Made by a program: the position numbers and the translations under genes | Notes under the pieces: model-generated | Database searches by the model: none | The model's input: the letters and a program-made list of their open reading frames with translations, nothing else | Told to the model about the DNA's origin: nothing | Assembly: GCA_018136815.1 (NCBI GenBank) | Contig: CM030945.1 | Span: 1,423,299-1,455,798, forward strand | Direction: 5' to 3' | Source: Isochrysis galbana | Lineage: Eukaryota; Haptophyta; Isochrysidales; Isochrysidaceae | DNA: 32,500 bases | Shown here: piece by piece, positions 18,558-30,463 of the stretch | Layout: every line of letters starts with the position of its first letter | Position numbering within the stretch: the first letter of the stretch is position 1

Positions 18558-20321
18558 ATGGGCAGCCGCTCTGGCTACACACGTGGAGGGGATGAGCCTG
18601 AGCCGCAGCTTCAGAAGGTGCAGCTGCGCACGGCAGCTGAGGTTGCTCACGCCGCACATGCGCCGTCCGTCCACGCGCCCTGCAAGCTACGGATTGCCAA
18701 GCTGGTATTGGTGGGGACTGGCGTCTGGTGGGGTCTCTGCATGCAGCTCATCTTCTACGCGGGCGGCGGACACCCGCTGGCCCAGCTGCCTAATCTGGAC
18801 TGGTACATCGGCATGATGCTTGTATACGTCGGGCGATGCTGCTACGGCCGTGACGCCAAGTTTGCTGACGCACTCCAACGGCACATCTTGCCGATTGCCG
18901 TCTGCGATTTCCTCGGAACCGTCGGCACGACCATTGGGCTAGAGATGGCTGGCTCCGCGATCTTCGGGATCATCTTTGCGTCAGTAACAGTCTGGTCGGC
19001 GCTCTTTACCTACCTGCTACTGAGTAAACCACAGACCAAGCTTCAGATGGTGGGGATCGCCGCCGTTGTGTGCGGACTCGCGCTGCCCGCGCTCGAACAA
19101 TCCAACCCAGACGACGAGCAGGACGAGCTCGAAGTGCACATTGGTATCTTGCTCACGTCGGTGGGCACGCTCTTCTATGCCATCGAGTACGTACTGTGCG
19201 AACGCATCTACCTCCTCTACGAGCAACCCGTTGACGCCAAGCAGCTATGCTTCTACACGGGTGTGTGGGGACTTGGCTTCACAGCTGTCTGGGTCGCGCT
19301 GTATACTTTGCCCCGATGGGACGAGCTCGTCACGAGCGAGATTGCCCTTGCTGGCGGTTCGCCCACGATCATTCTCCTCCTATACTTTACACACATGCTC
19401 AACAACTCTGCGCATAATCTCTCGTGGTTCGTCGTCTGCGAGCTCGAGGGCGGCGTCTCGACGGGCCTGCTGATGGGCCTCAAGGCAGCCGCACTCTTCT
19501 TCTTCTCTGCGCTATTCTTCTGCTCGAACGAGCACCGGGAGCAGTGCTTGACAGGCACCAAGCTATTGGGGACGGTGATCGTGCTCTTTGGCACCGCCAT
19601 CTATTATGGCGGCTGCGACACTTGCGTCGCGCGGCTCGGCCAGAGGACGCGCAGCGGGCGCCACCGCCTGCACGATGAGGGCGATGCCGAGCTGGGCGCC
19701 GAGATGGTGGGCGAGCTTGCACGCGCCGTCGAGCCCTCGTGCGTCTTGGAAGATGCAGATGACGTGTCCGCCGGCCGGCATGGCCCGGGGGCGATGATCG
19801 ATGTGCATGCGGGGCAGGCTGGTACATCCTCAGCGGGTGCACGCAATGGGGACGACTCGAGCCGCCTTGCGAGCCTCGAGAAGGAGCTTGTACAGCTTCG
19901 CACAATGCTGGCTCGAGAGCGCGAGCTCAGACAGGCGGCCGAGCAGCTGGAGCAGTCGGAGAGCCAGGTGAGCAGCGAGGACGGCTGACTTGCCGTCTCC
20001 TCGTGAGCTTCGGCGCATCTGTTGCGTGCCCCCGCCATCGCACTAAACCTATCTCAACGATCGAGCTCCGCCTCTGCAATCTGACAGGCCCGCATGGTAG
20101 CCGAGGCGGCGGTGCAGGAACTTCGCGCCCAGTTACGCCAAGGGGAGCCGACAGCGTGGCAAATCGACGAGGCTGCTCGCGCTTCTGGGGGAAGCAGAGG
20201 TGACGATGTGGATGAGCGAGCAGGAGCGTCTACTGAACGCCGCACGGCTGCTGACGAGGGGGCAAATCCGGAGCCCGGCGCCGGGAGGGCGGGACCAAGA
20301 CTTTTGAGTGACAAAGTGTAG
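18558..20321 (+). CDS. Drug/metabolite-transporter-like membrane protein with coiled-coil tail, 2 exons
   Basis: Exon 1 (18558-19967) and exon 2 (20088-20321) are joined in phase across a 120-nt intron (GTGAGC donor, ACAG acceptor), giving 547 aa. Ignoring the splice, translation stops six codons after the donor; splicing continues a heptad-like coiled coil unbroken (LEKELVQLRTMLARERELR ... AVQELRAQLRQ), which supports the intron. Residues ~45-355 contain about ten hydrophobic segments (e.g. KLVLVGTGVWWGLCMQLIFY, TIGLEMAGSAIFGIIFASVT, IGILLTSVGTLFYAIEYVL, LLGTVIVLFGTAIYYGG). The layout of paired helices with a short acidic loop in the middle (QSNPDDEQDELE) fits the DMT/EamA/SLC35-type superfamily. 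Substrate is unknown. The C-terminal ~190 residues are cytosolic-looking, low complexity and coiled coil, unusual for this superfamily. Confidence 0.82.
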
Positions 20322-22149
20322 GCGCGACACGAGATCAGATTGCCGCCTCCGACTCCGAGGCGCGCCGCCAACCGCAGTGTGTGCGCCATAGGCGTAACTA
20401 CTGCGTATCCAGAGGTGTGATTGCGCCTGGTGTGCTGGGCCCAATCACCAGGGAGGGGGACGGCGTCCCTGTGCACGCGCAATGAATGCGTCGGATCACA
20501 CAGTCCTCTTTTGCTGGATGTTTCGTCTCCCTCTGTGAGATCACCCCAAGCCCCTTCTATGCTCACCGACTCGTCACCGTGCAATACATTTGGTGTGCAA
20601 TGGCACGGTGGCGCGAGGCCCCCTTGGTGGTGTGTTTGGCGACACTGATGGGGCAAGCCGGTGAGACGATGTCAAGTTCGTGTTTGAAGGGCGTCGACGA
20701 CTTTAAATGTTGCGTTTTTCTCTCTGTCCTTGTGATGGCTGTGTGGCCACACAGCTAATGGCCGTCTCCATGCGCTCTCCTCGCCCGGAGGCGCCCTAGG
20801 TGAGCATCAATACTGCACACGGCACCTTGTGCTCTTCGTATTCGCGTTGTTCGCGATAGGTGATGCGCCACCTCTTCAACAAGTTGTCTGTTGTCTATGT
20901 CTGAGGGAATGTTGCGCATAGTGGCACATGTTGTATCCTCCGATGGGCTAGCTTTTTGAAGATCACCTGCGACCAGAGGCCCGAGCCCAAGGCGAGGGAT
21001 CCGATCAACTAACGGCCTACCTGGCGCGGCGCGTCAAGACAAGCGCGACCAACCGCGCGCGCTTTTTGCATCTTGTATCCGTATCAAGATTGGCAACGAG
21101 TTGGCTTGGCGCAGTGCAATGCCAACGGTCTTGCTCCACCCCTAGGAGTTCTGAAGCGCAGGCAAGCATGCCAAAGCAACCATACATAGTGAATAGCAGA
21201 GCGGCCAGATACATATGCACTCCGAACCTGGCCAATTCCTAGCACATTCGTTCTCCCCCTTTGTGTTTTGGCCCCTCAAGGCTTTGGGGCTCTGAGTCAA
21301 GCATTGTGCTCAGCCCAAAGGTACTGCCGAGCCCTGCAACCAAAGGGTTGGGCGGCATTGAAGCTGTTTGCGTCGTACTCGCACCACGTATCGGGGCTTG
21401 TACGAACTGTCAATATTATAGATAGGCGATACTTAATCTCAATCCCTGTCATTTTGTGCTCGACTCTTGAAGGTAACCTACGCCATAACAAGTACTCAAG
21501 AAGCCAATAGGAGCAGAAATCCTTGTAGCAGAAGAATAAAATTTGCAACTGGGAATATGCAGGGAATATGCGGGCTGCAGGTGCAGTGCACATAGCCCCC
21601 CGCCCCCCCCGCCCCCCTGCGTTGTTTTTACCCGAAAGGGGGTTTCCCCCAGCGTGGACTCGAGGAGAGGACGCGCTGAGGTACACAGGGTCGGGGCGTG
21701 CACTGGAGGGGGACAAATATCGAGGGGAGGCGTCACTCACTGGGACACCTGGTTCGTCAGGCATGGCGGATGGCGGCTGGCGGGATTCCGGGACTGACAG
21801 GACTAAAAAGTTGTGTCCCGTTAGCTTGTGGCTAGTGGCTAGTGGGGTTGGCTAGGATATAACACCAATTGTTATATTTGCAGGTGCAGTTCACATTATA
21901 CATTGTACATTGTAGCTGGTATGCAAAGACCAGAGATAGAAGCGTTCATTTGTCCTTTGTCCCCGCATTCCGGATCCATCCCCATCCTTGCTAGCACCTT
22001 CCGTTGGTAGGTCTATTTGTCACCTGAATGAGAAAGCTTTCTTGGCACTTCACAGATGTGCAAGAGAGGAATCAACGGATCACGCAGGCTGCTGATCCGG
22101 AACAGGAACAGGAACAACGGATAAAAGGGATCGAATCGCAACACGAAGC
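20322..22149. other. Intergenic region, no gene recognised
   Basis: Open frames of 70-155 codons occur on both strands (for example around 20421-20758 and 21297-21764), but they lack family motifs and several overlap C- or G-runs. The sequence is of average complexity and may contain decayed repeats. I found no RNA gene in it. Confidence 0.4.
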
Positions 22150-22435
22150 GGGGATCGAAGCGGAAGCGGGGTCCTGATCCTGATCAGGGTGGCCCAGGGG
22201 GAGGAGGAGGAGGGGTTGGTCAGAGCGACAAGCTGGCCAACGCGGGCCAGGGCGTGCGATCTGTGCCTGACTCTCAGGGAGAGTCTGGATGAGCCCCCCC
22301 TGCATGCCAAGAGGCAGCGGCCAGAGGGGTGGATGGTTCTCGCCCTCCACGAGGGGAGTGCTGAGAGGGTGGGTGGGGGGGGTCCCCCTCCATGGCGACC
22401 AATCATAAGATTAGTCTTATGAATTTAGTACAATC
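22150..22435 (+). repeat. Dispersed repeat copy ending in the CCATGGCGACCAATCATAAG terminus
   Basis: Blocks GGTCCTGATC, GGCCCAGGGGGAGGAGG, GGTTGGTCAGAGCGACAAGC and CAGGGCGTGCGAT are shared with 2890-3140 in inverted orientation. The right end CCATGGCGACCAATCATAAG (about 22392-22411) closely matches the right terminus at 836-857. It is followed by a small palindrome, CATAAGATTAGTCTTATG. Confidence 0.6.
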
Positions 22436-22767
22436 GTAGGTGGCAGAAGATGTTTAGAATGGTTTTCAAAAGTTGCGCTGCGGGCGCTTTGTGACCATGA
22501 TCGCCATGGCGGCCTCACACACACGTGCGTGCCGTGGATCGACGCAAGAAGATTATCGACGCCCCCTCAGCACTATCAACACCACCCTGCTTCCAGAGCA
22601 TACTGCCGCCAGCCTCCCTCATCCTCTAGGGCGCGTTTGAACGCCGCCCGCCAGTTGTCCAAGAGCATGAGTCGAGCACACAACCTGCTGATGTTGCTCT
22701 GTAGCAAGATAGACCATGGCAACGCTACGGCTCGCAGCGACATCACTGTCAGGTAGAAATATCATGT

Positions 22768-23720
<953 letters not shown>

Positions 23721-23819
23721 GGGCACTTTAGACTCGGCTGTGTACTCTACTCTCACTCCGGAATCATAATGATAAAATATCTGAGCGTTCGTACGTTCGT
23801 ACCACAGTATGGGTGCACC

Positions 23820-23925
23820 ATTAAGAAACCACAGCATTAAGAAAGCTGCTTAACATGAAATTGGCCGCCGACCCGGTAAGAAACCCCCAGCCCCAGCTAA
23901 GAAACTCCGGCTAAGAAACCCCCCT
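23820..23925 (+). repeat. Interspersed TAAGAAACY short repeats
   Basis: The motif TAAGAAAC or TAAGAAAG occurs five times between about 23821 and 23920 at irregular spacing. I do not know its origin. Confidence 0.4.
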
Positions 23926-23994
23926 TGCCGCGCCCGCGCGGCCGCGCGGGCGTGTGGGCGCGGGCCGCGCCCGCGAGGCGCGAGCAGTGTTGGG

Positions 23995-24110
23995 CCTACA
24001 AGGCATATACGTATACAGCGTATACACGCCAGACCCCAAAACTGTGTATTATACACAGGTCGCCGAGGCCGTATACACAGTGTATACACAAGCGCGCGAG
24101 CGCGCGAGCC
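23995..24110. repeat. GTATAC palindrome cluster 1
   Basis: Several GTATACAC/GTGTATAC-type palindromes occur here (near 24010, 24020, 24070 and 24080) together with TGTGTATTATACACA. The same motif dominates 24756-24865. Confidence 0.5.
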
Positions 24111-24717
24111 GCCCACGCGCAGCGATGGCGCGGCAAGGCCGCGGCGGCCCGCCTGCCCCCCCGCCCGTGGCCCGTGGGAGCGCCCCCTCCATCCATTGCC
24201 TCCCCGTCCTCCTCTTCTCACTTCCACTTCTTGCTTCTTGTGCTTTGTCCATACACATCAGCACATACATCACATGCTTCTTCAGCAAAAAAACACCAAA
24301 CACCCCCATATATATTCCCATATCCATATATACATATACCATATACACAACACCATAAGTTATGCCATGTGCCATATGCATATGTAAGACAACACAAATA
24401 CACAAGCAAACATGACTGACTACGACTATGCTGTAAGTCTCAAGATGACATGTTCACAAGCCTCATCATCTCCTACATGCTCGTCGTCCGAGCCTTCTCC
24501 ACTCTCTTCATCAGTATCGCACTTGCATATGTCTATGTCTGGGCGCCAAGCAGCGTCTTGCATGCGCGGCTGCAGGCCGAGTGATTCGTGACAAAAACCA
24601 ATTTGTCTGCGGTCATGTGCGATAATCTCGACCGGGCAGCTGCAGCTGTCTTAATTTGTCCATACTCCATACACGGACCAATTTCGTTCTGCTGCCGATG
24701 CTGCAGCAGGCTAAGCA

Positions 24718-24870
24718 TATATATATATATTATATAATATATATACTACTATATATGTATACACACTATATATATACTACTAATATATTTTATAGTGTGT
24801 GTATACAGCTGTGTATACACTGTGTATACAGCCAAAGGCTGTATACACAGCGTATAATGTGTATACTCGG
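24718..24870. repeat. AT-rich and GTATAC palindrome cluster 2 with hairpins
   Basis: A TATATA tract (24718-24790) leads into a series of GTGTATAC palindromes. One perfect hairpin has 13-bp arms: TGTGTATACAGCC at 24821-24833 and its complement at 24837-24849 with an AAA loop. A second (TGTATACACACTATA at about 24757 against TATAGTGTGTGTATAC at about 24791) flanks the AT-rich core. The region is likely prone to cruciform formation. Confidence 0.65.
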
Positions 24871-24897
24871 GGCCGTCTTGTGTATATGCCATGTAGG

Positions 24898-25423
24898 GTG
24901 TTGGGGCAACAATACTGGCGCCAGTGTTTGGCGCTTGTGCCAGTTCCATCTCAACTGGCAACTGGCGCCAGTTCGCCAGTTCCCAGCAAATAGTGAGCGA
25001 TGTAAAAAAATATAAAATATATAAAATATATAAAAAATGTGAAGATGAGCCATGTGCCGCCTCCGGACGACCTCCTACGCTTGGCCGTCCGAGAGGCATT
25101 CCGGATTCGAACTGGCATTCCCAATGCAAGATGATCAAGAATTACCAGACTAAGCTGTCAGCGTGTGCTAGTGCTAGCTCGCATGGAGCGGGAAAATCAA
25201 CCTCTAGCCTCTAGCTATACACTGTATAATTTACAATTGGTGTCCTTTCTCCCCCACCCTCTGCCTCTGCCCTCCACTCCAGAGCTGACGCTAGCTGGCA
25301 TGACTAGCTCTTCCCACCAAAGATCTGGCGCCAGCTGGCAGACCACCGATAGCTGTCACCAGCTACTAGCGCGCCAGTGATAGCTCCAAATCGGTGCAAG
25401 CTGGCGCGCTGTTGCCCCAACAC
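24898..25423. mobile_element. Possible 526-bp TIR element with GTGTTGGGGCAACA ends
   Basis: GTGTTGGGGCAACA at 24898-24911 is perfectly inverted at 25410-25423. Just inside both ends are CTGGCGCCAG-type palindromes (about 24914, 24963, 25325), with CTGGCGCG near 25401. No target-site duplication is evident and there is no transposase frame. Confidence 0.45.
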
Positions 25424-25465
25424 TGGGCGCGAGGGCGCGGCCGCACCCCGCACGTGAGGCGAGAA

Positions 25466-25645
25466 GCGCTCAATCACCATCAGCCACCGCATGGAAAAGC
25501 GTTCAATCACCATCAGCCTACACGTGGAACGCGCTCAATCACCATCACCCCCACCGCATGGAAAAGCGTTCAATCACCATCAGTCTACACGTGGAACGCG
25601 TTCAATCGCCATCACCCCCACCGCATGGAAAAGCGTTCAATCGCG
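25466..25645. repeat. ~33-bp minisatellite (about six units, two alternating variants)
   Basis: Units starting GCG(T/C)TCAATC(A/G)CCATCA recur at 25466, 25499, 25531, 25566, 25598 and 25633. They alternate between a version ending CCGCATGGAAAA and one ending TACACGTGGAAC, so the higher-order period is 65-67 bp. The frames through it are repetitive peptides and unlikely to be real. Confidence 0.8.
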
Positions 25646-25689
25646 GAAGATATTGTGCACTTTGCGCCCGTTCCGAGATCATAAAATGT

Positions 25690-26502
25690 GGTTTATGATC
25701 TCCGGCTGAGGCTCGTTACGGCTCCCCGGAACCAGCTTCTCCACGAAAGAGAGAACTGGAGAAGGGGAAGGGGGTTGACAGGGGTTAGGGTTGGGTAGTA
25801 GGGAGGTTCATCAGCACTCTGCCTCACGCCGCACAAGTAGCGGGAAATTTTAAGAAGATTTTTTCTTAAAGGTGATTCAAGTTCAGGAACTGCGACTGCT
25901 TTATGCTTTGCGAAATTTCACAGGCGGGAGGTCGCTCGTCGCTCGATCAGCGATCAGTAAAATACTGGAAGGCCGTCACCATAGTCCATAGTCCATAGTC
26001 TGCAACCGACGCCCCCTTCTCTTTCAGGGAGGAGCGAAGGCAGAGCCGAGGAAAGCGACGTCAGAGCTCGCGAGAGCCGAAAGGCGGGCGCAGCTGGGAG
26101 CGGTGGCTGGGGCACCCCCTTTTTCTTGTCACAGTGGGACAGGAGCGTCGGCGCGCTCCATGACCATGACAACCGACTATAAAGTTAGTTGTTGATGTTT
26201 TTATCTAACTGAATGGCCCAACTGACCTTTATCGGAAAGGCCACGCCAGCACACACATATGCTGCGTAGTGCACGTGCGTGCGCTATGCACGCAATATCC
26301 CTGACTCGCTAGCGCACAGCCCTCCAGATCAAAAGTACGGCCTCAGCTCGCAGGGATGTTTGCATTAGCAGTGAAGACAGCTAGGATTGCACAGGTGGCC
26401 GGCGTCTCGCAACCGTGGCATTGTGCCCGAGGTCTTCGACGGCGTTCACACGCCACTCTTCCCCGTGCCGTGCCGCACGCTGCAATACCTGGTACAAGCG
26501 TT
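25690..26502. other. Intergenic region with one dispersed-repeat terminus
   Basis: The segment 26152-26195, read on the minus strand, gives CAACTAACTTTATAGTCGGT and ATGGAGCGCGCCG, closely matching the left end of the 511-860 element. A clear partner terminus was not found. TAGTCCA is repeated near 25982-25998. The remainder shows no gene. The 3' UTR of the 26503-28654 minus-strand gene presumably lies at its right edge. Confidence 0.45.
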
Positions 26503-28654
26503 TCAGAGCCCAAGCTCCGCCCGGATCTGAGCTGCCTGCTTGACTTGCTCCTCGTGCTGGCGCTCGAGCAACACTATGGGGTCGACATCCTCCTCTTTCT
26601 CCTGTGTGGCCTCATCAGGCTCTGGATTGGCCGTGGGGCGTGGACGCGGGCGTGGCACGCGCTTTGCGTACTCTTTCGCAACGTCAACTCTCGACGGCTC
26701 GGCCTTAGGCTGAGGCTTCCAGAGTGGCGGCGCGGGCCCGGTCTCTGCTGGCTTGGCGCTCATGGCAGCCTCCTCCCGATTTATCATTCGCAAGTTCTTC
26801 GAGAAGAGCTTCACCCGCTCCGCCTTTGCGCGCTTTTCGAGAAGCTCCTCGGTGTTGAGGTCGGGCTTCAGCTTCCCCATCACCGTGTACTCAGTCGACA
26901 CCTGCGAGCACAGCGGGGATAAGCATGGGGGGCGCATGTGGCCTTTTGGGTAGAGGCGGGCGGCTCAAGTAGGAAAAATGGCCGTGACGGCGTCACGTCC
27001 GATCCGAGCGCGACGCGCGTGTTATACTGCCTCGCAAGCAGATGCTGGAGCGCACCTTGCCCGTGTATCGCTTGTAGGTTCCAGTGTATTGCCGCCGTTC
27101 CTCACCCTTCCGCATGTACCCCGGCAAGTTCTCGGTGGACTTGGACGGGCTACTCGCGCTCCCGTTGCTCTCCCCTGCACTCATCGTGTCGCGGGGCGGG
27201 GCTGGCGCCGCTGGCCTTCGGCGTGACGATGCCGAGACGGAGCGCCCCTCGTGCACGCCACTTGCACCCTCAGTGAGGTCCATCCGGTCGGCACGCGCGC
27301 GGGAGTCAGCGGCCGGCCCAGTACGCGGGCGCCCCTTTCCGCCTCCATTGCCGCCCCCCGTGCTCTGCTCGCGCTGCGGTGGCTCTGACGTATGCTGCGC
27401 ATTCACCGCGCGCCGCCCAGAGCCCATCTTGACTGCCGGCCCCGCGCCCTGCCCGCATGCTGGGGACTCATCGCGCTCGCTCCCCTCGGAGCCACGCGCC
27501 GACGTTTCGTGCTGGGGTAGCCCGAAGCATCGGTGCGGTTGGACCCACCCACTCTGTTGCTGCTGTTGCTGCTGCTGCCAGTGCATCTGCTGCTGCGCCA
27601 TCCATTGCGCCTGTTGCATATGCTGTGCCCAGTGTGCCTGCTGCGCTTGTGCCCACTGCGCGTTTTGCATCCACTGCGCGTGCGCCCACGCCGGTGGCGG
27701 CGCAGCCGGATCCTGCTCACCGGGATTGGGCGGCTGCCAGGCCTGTCCAGCGGCTGCACCCGCACCGGCAGCTGATGGCGGCCCGTACTGCATGGTCGAG
27801 CTAGCAGCCGAGAGGCGGCGCGGTGGCGGGTGGTTGACAAGTCCTGGACTGGCCGAGCAGGTGTTTGCAACCGCACGCCGCTCACTTATGCCCAATGAGC
27901 CACCCGCTGCTGAAGGCACTCCCTCGCCAGCTAATGAAGGCACTGACGACCGACGGCCGTCCTGACGTTGTACCGCCAGCGCCGCCGACGCATTGGCGTA
28001 TGGGAAGAGCAGGCTGGCCGTGCCGGCTGGCGGTGGCGGCTGATGAGGCCGCACTGGCGCAGTAAACTGCGGTGGCGCGCACGGCGATGGAGCACATGGC
28101 GATGGCGGCTGCGGCGGTATCGCCAGCTCGGCGGGTGGGAAGCGTGGTTGCTGTTGGGGCGGCGCGCGGGGCGAAAGGCGTGGCCCGCTCCCCTGCGGCA
28201 GCCCGAAGAGCACCGATTCCTGCTTGGCGAGCGCCGAGAGCTCTGCGGCAGTAGGCCGTCGCGAGACCTGCTTAGTCGTTGGCTGCGTGCCCTCAGGCGG
28301 CTCGTATTGCGGCGCGGCGGCCGAGGCGTAGGATGGTACGTATGGCGACGCGACCCGCTGAGGCTGGGGCGGCTGGACCAATGAGGTGGCGGGCTGTGCC
28401 CGTGACGCTTGTGCGGGCAGTGAGATGGTCGCCTGCTGCCCCCACAGAGGCGGCTGCGCCGATGGTGCGGCAGCTGAGCCGGAAGAAGGCTGTTGGCCGG
28501 CGTAGGAAGGCGTCGGTTTAGAGTCCGTTCTGCCCCGCCGTGTCGCTGGACTCGCCTCGTCGGTCGACTCCGAGGGGATGCGCGTGACTGTGCCGTCGCG
28601 GCCGACGACTGACATCCGGTTGCCAAAGCGAGAGAGGAAGGCGTTAGATGCCAT
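26503..28654 (-). CDS. Pro/Gln-rich disordered protein with conserved-looking C-terminal module, 2 exons
   Basis: Exon 1 (28654-27056, 533 codons) and exon 2 (26901-26503, 132 codons plus stop) join in phase across a 154-nt intron (GTGCGC donor, GCAG acceptor), giving 665 aa. The protein starts MASNAFLSRFGNRMSVVGRD and then becomes Pro/Ser/Ala/Gln-rich and probably disordered. Around residues 322-370 is an unusual Trp/Met/Gln/Ala repeat region (AQWMQNAQWAQAQQAHWAQH, MHWQQQQQQQQSGW). The C-terminus turns charged and folded-looking across the splice site: GEERRQYTGTYKRYTGK, then VSTEYTVMGKLKPDLNTEEL and KRAKAERVKLFSKNLRMINR. This Y-x-x-YT ... LKPDLNTEE ... K-F-x-x-x-LR-x-x-N pattern resembles short modules of some cilium-associated proteins, but I cannot name a family. 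An upstream in-frame extension to 29098 is repeat-encoded, so the start at 28654 is chosen. Confidence 0.75.
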
Positions 28655-28659
28655 GGGAG

Positions 28660-28845
28660 AAGGAAGGTAGAAGTGGGTCTGTGTAGGTGTGGGTGTGGGG
28701 GAAGGGGGAAAGAAGGGGGGCGGGGGGGAAGGGGGACGGGGGACGGGGGACGGGGGAAGGGGGAAGGGGGAAGGCAGAGGGGGAGGGGGAAAGGGGGAAG
28801 GGGAGGAGGGGCGCTGCAGGCACGCCCCTCTCTCTCTCCCTCTCT

Positions 28846-28887
<42 letters not shown>

Positions 28888-28935
28888 CCCTCCCTCCCTC
28901 GCTGCTCTCCCCTCTTCTCCCCTCCTCGAATTTAA
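28660..28935 (-). promoter_or_regulatory. Purine-to-pyrimidine tract upstream of the 28654 gene
   Basis: On the coding (minus) strand, a (GA)n tract (plus-strand CT repeat at about 28829-28884) is followed by a C-rich tract (plus-strand GGGGGA and GGGGGAC repeats, 28695-28808) just upstream of the ATG. The plus-strand G runs could form G-quadruplexes. The length of the tract suggests it could be polymorphic. Confidence 0.5.
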
Positions 28936-29423
28936 TCTTATCAACATGACAAGAGTGCCCCTCCTCCTCTCTCTGTCTTGTTGTTTCTCGTGTGCCCGTT
29001 GAGGGCGAGAGATGAGAGTCCGGAGAGACACAGAGAGAAGAAAAGAAGGGGGAGGCTAAGATAAGAAGAAGAGAGCGAGAGACGTTCGATGGAAGCATGG
29101 CGCGTGGAGAGCGATTTGGGATCTTCTTTCAGGTACTCGTAGCTATCGGTGAGAAGGTCTTCTTGTTGGGAGGACTGGTTGTTGGGTGCCCATCAGCAGT
29201 GCAGCAGATGATTATGTAATATTCTCTGCTTCCCTCCGCTTTCACCGTGTTCTACTCGCGCTCGTTTCTCCTCCTCCTCTCTCCTCATCATCTTGTAAAC
29301 ACCGGAGGAACACATTGATTGTCCCATTCGGTGCGGGGGGGGAGGGGGAAGAGAAGAACTCCTTGGAGGAAAAGAGCGGGAGAGAAAGGGAAGAGGGAGA
29401 GGGAGAGAGGAGAGGTTTGACAT

Positions 29424-29675
<252 letters not shown>

Positions 29676-29678
<3 letters not shown>

Positions 29679-30463
29679 TTTCTCGTTTCAGCCGTCAAAA
29701 GAGGTTACGATGAGGCGGCGGGATATTCACAGTAAGAAGAGCTGAGACATGTAAAGAAAGGATTCACGGCGGAGGGAGTGCTGGAAGAGGAGGTAGAATT
29801 CTATTGTAGAGATGGAGAGAATGTAGGGGGGCGCACGAGGGCGAGTGGGTGGAGGGCTGGAGCCGACCGCCGCCGGCCGCCGTCTCTGGCCAGTCTGGGC
29901 TCGCTCACAATAGTGGGGTACTCCCTCTAGAGTCTAGAGTAGTGAAGTAGTGAACAGTGAACAGTCAAAGCGCCGTGGTGTTGGCGTTGCCGTGCTCAAG
30001 GTGACTCGCGGCTGGCCAATAACCAAAAATATTGCCAATAAAAACCCTCAAGGGCCAAGGGCCCGGGGGGCAAAGGCCTTGCAAAGGGGGGCCACCTGCC
30101 ACCTGCCACTGCCACCACGAAATCTCTATCCTCTATCCTCAAGCCGCGCCTCCCGCCTCCCGCCGTAAATCCTTCCTCCTCTCAGTCGCCAATTGGACAA
30201 TTGGATGTGTGGAAACTTCCAATTCGCCAATCGCCAATCGCACCATTCCCATTCCTTGGCGAAGATTTCCTTGGCGAAAATAGTGGCGACTGAGAGGTGG
30301 GGGAGACTTATTAGCCCGGTCACTCACTCATTTTAACCACTATTTTCCACCCCCTCTGGGTGTCCAAGGATTCCGCAAGGTCCCCCCTACCTGCCCCGGC
30401 AACTACTCCCTCCCCCTCCGAACAACCCCCTCAGGTGTCGGTCAATTATGGGACACCAATCGA
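29676..30463. other. Intergenic, with a 120-bp inverted-repeat segment
   Basis: A perfect 14-bp inverted repeat (CCTCTCAGTCGCCA at 30178-30191 and its complement at 30284-30297) bounds a segment rich in CGCCAAT and CTTGGCGAA motifs. A related ATCGCACCATTTCTTGGCGA block occurs at 3508-3527, so it is dispersed. I recognise no gene elsewhere in this stretch. Confidence 0.45.

Noticed and set aside
25085..25125. GGATTCGAACTGG, resembling a tRNA T-arm
   Set aside because: The flanking stems do not pair and no anticodon or acceptor arm can be built on either strand.
25466..25645. Repeat array considered as a CRISPR
   Set aside because: The units are contiguous with no unique spacers, and the context is eukaryotic.
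26993..29098. 701-codon frame as a single-exon gene starting at 29098
   Set aside because: The first 148 codons come from CT/GA repeats, and the end reads past a GTGCGC donor into non-conserved sequence. The two-exon model starting at 28654 is more consistent.
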